5,993 bases of DNA from an uncultured cyanobacterium (lineage in GTDB: Bacteria > Cyanobacteriota > Cyanobacteriia > PCC-6307 > Cyanobiaceae), in contig CAIXOZ010000188.1 in the NCBI GenBank assembly GCA_903921295.1, positions 1-5,993 of the forward strand, in the 5' to 3' direction. The translations under genes were made by a program, and so were the position numbers. Shown piece by piece: positions 1-4,701 of this stretch. The stretch's first letter is position 1. Each line of letters begins with the position of its first letter. Below the pieces are notes generated by a model that worked only from the letters and a program-made list of their open reading frames with translations, was not told where the DNA came from and ran no database searches.

Positions 1-213
1 ATCACCCCGGCCCTGGAGGGGGACACAGCCCTCGATGGCGCTGCTGATCTGCCCCTGGCGGAGGAGCCGCGCTTTCCGGAAGCCCGCGGACGTTTTCTGA
101 GCCAGCTCAAGGCCCACGGCCAGCGTCAGGCGCTGCGGGCGATGGCCCTGGCGATGGGCAGCGATAGCAACGACACCGCGTCCGATGAAGCCGGCGCCGC
201 GAGCAGCGGGTGA
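1..213 (+). CDS. C-terminal fragment of an unidentified protein (5' end outside window)
   Basis: An open frame enters at the window edge and ends with TGA at 211-213, giving the last 70 residues of a protein. The visible part is hydrophilic. It has an acidic, Ala/Pro-rich start, then a probable amphipathic helix that includes RFLSQLKAHGQRQALRAMAL (about residues 32-51), then a low-complexity Asp/Ser/Ala tail typical of a disordered C-terminus. No motif allows a family assignment, and I do not recognise it. Two things support it as a real gene: the frame is open throughout, and its stop overlaps the GTG of the next gene in a GTGA arrangement, a common sign of translational coupling within one operon. 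Its function is unknown. It could belong to the same transcript as the MEKHLA and flavodiiron genes. Confidence 0.6.
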   Translation: MTPALEGDTALDGAADLPLAEEPRFPEARGRFLSQLKAHGQRQALRAMALAMGSDSNDTASDEAGAASSG

Positions 214-731
214 ACACCACCTCACCCCGCGGCCCCCAGACCGCCGCAGCGACGACGGAAGCCCCCTGGCTGCAGCCCGAGCGCCTGGTGCTCAGCCGCC
301 GGTTGCTGGCCAGCCACCGGCAGGCCTTCGGCCGGCCGCTGCTCACAAGCTCCGAATCGCAGCTGTCCGACCGTCAGGCGGCCCAGGCCCTGTTTGCAGC
401 GCCGGTGGTGGTGCTCGCCCACGATGGCGGCAGCGATCCGTGCCTGATCTACGCCAACCGAGCGGCCCTGGTGCTCTGGAGCCACCGCTGGCACAGCCTG
501 ATCGGCCAGCCCTCACGACTGACGGCAGAACCGGACCGACGCGCGGATCGCCAGCGCTTGCTGGAGCGGGCCCGGGCGGTCGGTGCCCTCGAGGGCTACA
601 CCGGGGTGCGCATCGATCGCCATGGGCGCCGGTTTCTGATCCAGCGGGCCCGGCTCTGGACCCTGACCGACAGCGAAGGCACCGCCTGCGGCCAGGCCGC
701 CGCCTTCAGCGACTGGTACCGGATCGATTGA
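210..731 (+). CDS. Stand-alone MEKHLA (PAS-like) domain protein
   Basis: This is a 173-residue protein starting with GTG at 210, four bases overlapping the upstream stop (GTGA). After a disordered N-terminus of about 18 residues, a single MEKHLA domain fills the rest. The visible family signatures are DPCLIYANRAALVLW (76-90), PSRLTAEP (101-108), GYTGVRIDRHGRRFLI (129-144) and GQAAAFSDW (161-169). MEKHLA domains are related to PAS sensor domains. They are known as the C-terminal domain of plant HD-ZIP III regulators and as free-standing proteins in cyanobacteria and algae. The ligand and the role in cyanobacteria are not known to me. No signal peptide or membrane segment is visible, so it is probably cytosolic. 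No output domain is attached, so it would have to act through a partner or by binding a small molecule. Flv3 starts 98 bases downstream on the same strand. The family call is firm; a sensory function is inference. Confidence 0.88.
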   Translation: MNTTSPRGPQTAAATTEAPWLQPERLVLSRRLLASHRQAFGRPLLTSSESQLSDRQAAQALFAAPVVVLAHDGGSDPCLIYANRAALVLWSHRWHSLIGQPSRLTAEPDRRADRQRLLERARAVGALEGYTGVRIDRHGRRFLIQRARLWTLTDSEGTACGQAAAFSDWYRID

Positions 732-740
732 CGTCAACCG

Positions 741-767
741 TCCATCGCCTGCGATTGCAGGCATGGA
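741..767 (+). promoter_or_regulatory. Stem-loop between the MEKHLA gene and flv3
   Basis: The core is a perfect 6-bp inverted repeat, GCCTGC (747-752) and GCAGGC (757-762), closed by a GATT tetraloop. Past one unpaired C at 746, TCCAT (741-745) pairs with ATGGA (763-767), giving 11 base pairs with a single bulge. It begins ten bases after the MEKHLA stop and ends 62 bases before the flv3 ATG. No run of T follows it on the + strand (TTAACGGC), so it is not a standard intrinsic terminator. Plausible roles are protecting the 3' end of the upstream message, partial attenuation that sets MEKHLA against flv levels, or a structured leader for flv3. These roles are inferred from base pairing alone. 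Confidence 0.5.
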
Positions 768-829
768 TTAACGGCGACCCAGGCGTTCGGAGCCCTGCCT
801 ACAGTCGGACTTCGTCTGTGATCGGAGCG

Positions 830-2614
830 ATGAGCGCCGCCTCCGCCCCTTCCTCCACGACCACCGGCTCCTTCCAGCCTTCTGGCGCAGCCACCAGTCC
901 ACGGCTGACGCTGCAATGTGAGCCGATCGCCGCCGATACCACCACGATCCGTTCGCTCGACTGGGATCGCAGCCGCTTCGACATCGAATTCGGACTGCGC
1001 AACGGCACCACCTACAACAGTTTTCTGGTGCAGGGGGAACGCACCGCCCTGATCGACAGCAGCCATCTGAAGTTCGCGAGCACCTGGCTGCCGCTGCTGG
1101 AGGGCACGATCGATCCAACAACGATCGATCATCTGATCGTCAGTCACACCGAACCGGATCATTCGGGGCTGATCGGTCATCTGATCGATCGCAACCCTGA
1201 GATCGAGATCGTGGCCTCGAAGGTGGCGATCCAGTTCCTGGAGAATCAGGTGCACCGGCCCTTCAGGAGCCGGGCCGTGAAAAGTGGCGACACCCTCGAT
1301 CTGGGTACGAATCCTGAAAGCGGTGTGGCCCACCGGTTCGACTTCCTCAGCGCCCCGAATCTGCACTGGCCGGACACGATCTTCTCCTACGACCACGGCA
1401 CCGGCATCCTCTACACCTGCGATGCCTTCGGTCTGCACTACTGCTCCGAGGATCTCTTCGATGGGGACCCCGGGGCGATCGCCCCGGATTTCCGCTTTTA
1501 CTACGACTGCCTGATGGGTCCGAATGCCCGCAGTGTCCTGCAGGCGATGAAGCGGATGGAGGCCCTGCCGCCGATCACCACGATCGCCGTCGGCCATGGA
1601 CCGCTGCTGCGCCACCACCTCGGCCTCTGGCTCTGCGACTACCGCGAATGGAGCGAGAACCGCAGCAAGGGTGAGGCCTATGTGGCGGTCTGTTATGTCA
1701 GTCAGTACGGCTTCTGCGATCGCCTCAGCCAGGCGATCGCCCGCGGCATCGGCAAGGCGGAGGTGGGGGTGCAACTGGTGGATCTGCGTGCCACCGATGC
1801 CCAGGAGCTGAGTGCCCTGGTGGGTGAAGCCAGCGCCGTGGTGGTGCCCACCTGGCCGGCCAACCCGGATCCTGAGCTGCAGTCCTCGATCGGCACCCTG
1901 CTGGCGGCCCTGCAACCGAAGCAATGGGTGGGCACCTACGACGCCTTCGGCGGTAACGATGAACCGATCGACACCGTGGCCAGCCAGCTGCGCAGCCTCG
2001 GCCAGAACGAAGCCTTCGAGCCGCTGCGCATCCGCCAGGTGCCCGATGGCAATGATTACCAGCGCTGCGAGGAGGCGGGCACCGACCTCGGCCAACTGCT
2101 TGGACGGGCCAGGACGATCGCGGCGATGAAATCCCTCGATGGAGACCTCGACAAGGCCCTGGGCCGACTTTCTGGTGGCCTGTATGTGGTGACCGCCCGC
2201 CAGGAGGAACGGGCGTCGGCGATGGTGGCCAGCTGGGTGAGCCAGGCCAGCTTCGAGCCCCCCGGGATCACGGTGGCCGTGGCCAAGGACCGGGCGATCG
2301 AAGCCCTGCTGCAGGTGGGGGATCGCTTCGTGCTCAACATCCTGCGCGAGGACAACCACCAGCCCCTGCTGCGCCATTTCCTCAAGCGGTTCCCACCCGG
2401 CGCCGATCGCTTCGCCGGCGTCTCGGTGCTGGATGGCGTGGCCAGCGGCGGGCCGGTGCTCGGCGATGCCCTCGCCTTCCTGGGCTGCCGGGTGGCCCAG
2501 CGCCTGGAGGGCCCCGACCACTGGATCATCTACGCCGAAGTGGAGCAGGGCAACGTGTCGGATACGGAAGCCAGCACCGCCGTGCACCACCGCAAAGTGG
2601 GGAACCACTACTGA
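830..2614 (+). CDS. flv3: Flavodiiron protein Flv3 (O2 reductase with fused flavin reductase domain)
   Basis: This is a 594-residue class C flavodiiron protein. Flv3, together with Flv1, reduces O2 to water using electrons from the acceptor side of photosystem I, protecting it under changing light; this role is known from model cyanobacteria. Three domains are visible. The metallo-beta-lactamase-like diiron domain (about 30-275) keeps all canonical ligands: H106, E108 and D110 in SHTEPDH, H179 in NLHWPD, D198 in TCDAFG and H256 in GHGP. A flavodoxin-like FMN domain spans about 283-428, and an NAD(P)H:flavin reductase domain about 440-594, ending in HHRKVGNHY. The TIRSLDWDR and FGLRNGTTYNSF motifs are typical of Flv3 rather than Flv1. 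ATG at 830 is chosen because homology begins near residue 26. An in-frame GTG at 818 is possible. No good Shine-Dalgarno is visible: GGAG at 824-827 is too close to the ATG. The gene runs into flv1 through TGATG. Confidence 0.95.
   Translation: MSAASAPSSTTTGSFQPSGAATSPRLTLQCEPIAADTTTIRSLDWDRSRFDIEFGLRNGTTYNSFLVQGERTALIDSSHLKFASTWLPLLEGTIDPTTIDHLIVSHTEPDHSGLIGHLIDRNPEIEIVASKVAIQFLENQVHRPFRSRAVKSGDTLDLGTNPESGVAHRFDFLSAPNLHWPDTIFSYDHGTGILYTCDAFGLHYCSEDLFDGDPGAIAPDFRFYYDCLMGPNARSVLQAMKRMEALPPITTIAVGHGPLLRHHLGLWLCDYREWSENRSKGEAYVAVCYVSQYGFCDRLSQAIARGIGKAEVGVQLVDLRATDAQELSALVGEASAVVVPTWPANPDPELQSSIGTLLAALQPKQWVGTYDAFGGNDEPIDTVASQLRSLGQNEAFEPLRIRQVPDGNDYQRCEEAGTDLGQLLGRARTIAAMKSLDGDLDKALGRLSGGLYVVTARQEERASAMVASWVSQASFEPPGITVAVAKDRAIEALLQVGDRFVLNILREDNHQPLLRHFLKRFPPGADRFAGVSVLDGVASGGPVLGDALAFLGCRVAQRLEGPDHWIIYAEVEQGNVSDTEASTAVHHRKVGNHY
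1470..1487. repeat. 18-bp perfect palindrome with HIP1 core inside flv3
   Basis: Bases 1470-1487 read CCGGGGCGATCGCCCCGG, a perfect palindrome centred on the HIP1 octamer GCGATCGC (1475-1482). HIP1 is the highly iterated palindrome of many cyanobacterial genomes. Here it lies in the coding sequence of the diiron domain (codons around residues 214-219) and supports a cyanobacterial origin. Confidence 0.8.
1716..1740. repeat. Pair of HIP1 octamers inside flv3
   Basis: Two exact GCGATCGC copies lie at 1716-1723 and 1733-1740, nine bases apart, in the part of flv3 encoding the FMN-loop region of the flavodoxin domain. With the copy at 1475-1482 they are the only exact HIP1 sites I find in the window. 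None occurs in flv1, the MEKHLA gene or the surface-protein gene. Confidence 0.75.
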
Positions 2615-2616
2615 TG
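2599..2616 (+). promoter_or_regulatory. TGATG stop/start junction with weak ribosome site for flv1
   Basis: The flv3 stop TGA (2612-2614) and the flv1 ATG (2614-2616) share one base. A weak Shine-Dalgarno-like GGGGA lies at 2599-2603, ten bases before the ATG, inside the last flv3 codons. This arrangement usually means that ribosomes finishing the first gene reinitiate on the second, which would keep the two proteins in a fixed ratio. That fits partners thought to act together. The junction is seen directly; the coupling is inferred. Confidence 0.7.
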
Positions 2617-4467
2617 GTCAGCACCACCCCAGCCGCAGCGGCCGGCAACGCTGAACGCGCCGTGATCCGGATCCCTCTGGAGCCGGGTCTGATCTGCCTG
2701 CGGGGGCTGAGCCCGCGGCGGCTTCGCTTTGAGGTCGAATACGGGCTGGAGCGTGGCACCAGCGCCAACAGCTTTCTGTTTGAAGCGGGCAGCGGCGCAG
2801 GCGGTCAGAGCATGCCTCCGGTGCTGGTGCAGCCTCCGGGCGACTCCTTCGCCGAACCGTTTCTGGAGCAGCTGAGGGCACTGGTGCCGGCCGAGGCAGC
2901 CCTGAAGGTGATCGTGGGCCACGTGAACCCGAATCGGGTGGCGCTGCTGCGACGCCTGGCCGAGGGTTGGCCGGCCCTGATGCTGGTGGCCTCCAACGCC
3001 GGTGCCCGGCTCCTGCAGGATCTCTGGAACCAACGGCGCCCGAGCGGTCCGAACGGGGAAGCCGATGGGCAGGCCGAAGCGCTGCCGCCGCTGCCACCGC
3101 TTGATGTGGTGAAACAGGAGGGCTGCCGGTCCCTGGCGCATGGCTTCAGGCTCTGCCTCTACCCAAGCCCGACGCCGCGCTGGCCCGGGGGCCTGATCGC
3201 CTTTGAGGAGAGCACAGGCCTGCTGATGAGCGGCAAGTTCTTCGCGGCGCACCGATGCGATCCAGACTGGGCCGAAAGCAACCGCAGCAGCACCGAAGAG
3301 GACCGGCGCTATTTCTACGACTGCCTGATGGCACCGATGGCGGGCCAGGTGGAGGCGGTACTGAACCGCCTCGATGCCCTGCCGATCCGCTGCATCGCCC
3401 CGGGGCATGGGCCGGCGATCAGCGAAAGCTGGCGCAGCCTGCTCAACGACTACCGGCGCTGGGGTGAAGCGCAGGGTCGCTCCAGGCTGTCGGTGGCGCT
3501 TCTGTTCGCCAGCGCCTATGGCAACACCGCCGCAATCGCCGATGCCCTGGCCCAGGGGGTGGCGCGCACGGGCGTGCGGGTGGAGAGCATCAACTGTGAG
3601 TTCACACCGCCCGACAAACTGCTGGAGGCGATCCGGCGTTGCGATGCGGTGCTGATCGGCTCACCGACCCTGGGGGGCCATGCCCCGACCCCGATCGTTT
3701 CAGCGCTGGGCACCCTGCTGGCCGAGGGCGACCGCAGCCGGCCGGTGGGGGTGTTCGGCAGCTTCGGCTGGAGCGGTGAAGCGCTGGATCTGCTCGAAAG
3801 CAAGCTGCGGGATGGCGGCTTCCAGTTCGCCTTTGCCCCGATCAAGGTGAAATTCAGCCCCGATGCCGCCACCCTCAAGACCTGTGAAGAAACAGGCACA
3901 GCCCTGGGTCGCAGCCTGCTGGCCGAACAGCGTCGCCAGCAGCGACGCACAGGTGGCGGTGGCGGCCTGAGTGAGAGCCGCAGCAACCCGGCCGTGCAGG
4001 CCCTCGGACGGGTGGTGGGCTCCCTGTGCGTGCTGACGACTGTCAAGGGACGTGGTGAGGCCACGCTCAGCGGCGCGATGGTGGCCAGCTGGGTGAGCCA
4101 GGCCAGCTTCAACCCGCCGGGCCTGACCGTGGCCGTGGCCAAGGATCGAGCGGTGGAAGCCCTGCTGCATGTGGGCGATGGCTTCGCCCTGAACGTGCTG
4201 GCGGCCGGGCGTGAGAGCGGACCGATGAAGCAGTTCCTGCAGCCCTTTGCTCCCGGTGCCGATCGGTTCGCAGGCCTGGAGCTGGAGCAGAGTCCCGGTG
4301 GTCAACCGGTGCTGCCGGAGGCCCTGGCCTGGCTCGAGTGCCGGGTGCAGCAGCGGATGGAATGCGGCGACCACTGGCTGCTCTACGCCGAAGCCAGGGC
4401 CGGGGCCCTGCTCGATGCCGGTGGCACCACCGCCGTGCATCAACGACGCAGCGGAGCCAACTACTGA
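2614..4467 (+). CDS. flv1: Flavodiiron protein Flv1 (partner of Flv3, degenerate diiron site)
   Basis: This 617-residue class C flavodiiron protein is the partner of Flv3 in light-driven O2 reduction. The domain order matches Flv3: lactamase-like domain (about 20-285), flavodoxin domain (about 292-438, FMN loop SAYGNT at 300-305 and GSPTLGGHAPTP at 349-360) and flavin reductase domain (about 457-617). The diiron ligands are mostly replaced. HxExDH has become H103-V-N105-P-N107-R108, the second His is R189 (PTPRWP) and the bridging Asp is K208 (SGKFF); H265 (GHGP) remains. Replacement by neutral and basic residues is the hallmark of Flv1, so this protein probably cannot bind a normal diiron centre. 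Motifs LRGLSPRRLRFEVEYGLERG (29-48) and SINCEF also fit Flv1. Two oddities are a Pro/Gly-rich insert at about 136-165 in the lactamase domain and an Arg/Gln then Gly-rich linker at about 439-456. The start shares one base with the flv3 stop. Confidence 0.94.
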   Translation: MVSTTPAAAAGNAERAVIRIPLEPGLICLRGLSPRRLRFEVEYGLERGTSANSFLFEAGSGAGGQSMPPVLVQPPGDSFAEPFLEQLRALVPAEAALKVIVGHVNPNRVALLRRLAEGWPALMLVASNAGARLLQDLWNQRRPSGPNGEADGQAEALPPLPPLDVVKQEGCRSLAHGFRLCLYPSPTPRWPGGLIAFEESTGLLMSGKFFAAHRCDPDWAESNRSSTEEDRRYFYDCLMAPMAGQVEAVLNRLDALPIRCIAPGHGPAISESWRSLLNDYRRWGEAQGRSRLSVALLFASAYGNTAAIADALAQGVARTGVRVESINCEFTPPDKLLEAIRRCDAVLIGSPTLGGHAPTPIVSALGTLLAEGDRSRPVGVFGSFGWSGEALDLLESKLRDGGFQFAFAPIKVKFSPDAATLKTCEETGTALGRSLLAEQRRQQRRTGGGGGLSESRSNPAVQALGRVVGSLCVLTTVKGRGEATLSGAMVASWVSQASFNPPGLTVAVAKDRAVEALLHVGDGFALNVLAAGRESGPMKQFLQPFAPGADRFAGLELEQSPGGQPVLPEALAWLECRVQQRMECGDHWLLYAEARAGALLDAGGTTAVHQRRSGANY

Positions 4468-4701
4468 CGCTGGCCCCCGTGGGTTCAAGAGCCCGGAAAC
4501 ACACCCCTCGAAGCTGCGCGCAGGCCGCAGTGCAGCGACGGGACCCGCGGCGGAGCTGGAGAGCCTGGGGAAGCCCGAACGGACCATCAGCGCTCTGACC
4601 AGACAGCAAGCCCCCAAATTCTGTGGACAGGGGATGGGATCAGCCTTGATGGTCGTCGCGGTGGCAGCGGCGGCCCGGGCTCCGGGAGGGAAGCGAACGG
4701 G
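4468..4701. other. Intergenic region between convergent flv1 and surface-protein gene
   Basis: This is a 234-base region where two converging genes end. It should hold termination signals for both, but no hairpin followed by a T-run is visible on either strand. The candidate structures are modest. GCTGCGC (4513-4519) pairs with GTGCAGC (4530-4536) around a 10-base loop, with one G-T pair. CCCGG (4674-4678) pairs with CCGGG (4682-4686) around a 3-base loop. Termination may be Rho-independent without a clear U-tract, or may rely on RNA processing. No supported gene or structural RNA is seen here. A 12-base direct repeat, CGGTGGCAGCGG, occurs at 4659-4670 and again at 4720-4731 inside the neighbouring gene. 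Confidence 0.5.

Noticed and set aside
768..805. Possible promoter before flv3 (TTAACG at 768-773, TACAGT at 800-805)
   Set aside because: The spacing between the two hexamers is 26 bases, far from the usual 16-18, and both match consensus only in part.
185..829. Upstream extension of the flv3 frame, open from 185
   Set aside because: The extra 215 residues are Pro/Arg/Gly-rich low complexity and lie out of frame with the MEKHLA gene, which has clear family motifs. Flavodiiron homology starts only near codon 26 from the ATG at 830.
734..2608. Long open frame on the - strand across all of flv3 (624 codons)
   Set aside because: It is antisense to a gene with intact catalytic motifs. The translation is His/Gly/Ala-rich with no recognisable domain. 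Long antisense frames are common in high-GC genes with strong third-position GC.
4480..4500. tRNA T-arm-like GGGTTCAAGAGCCC after flv1
   Set aside because: With TTC placed as T54-C56, position 61 is G and cannot pair with position 53. No acceptor stem or anticodon arm can be built around it.
3700..4617. Antisense open frame across the 3' part of flv1
   Set aside because: It has the same cause as the frame antisense to flv3, with no family motif and biased composition.
4674..4686. CCCGG-GCT-CCGGG hairpin as a terminator
   Set aside because: The stem is only five base pairs and no T-run follows on either strand. It is mentioned only as a weak candidate in the intergenic entry.
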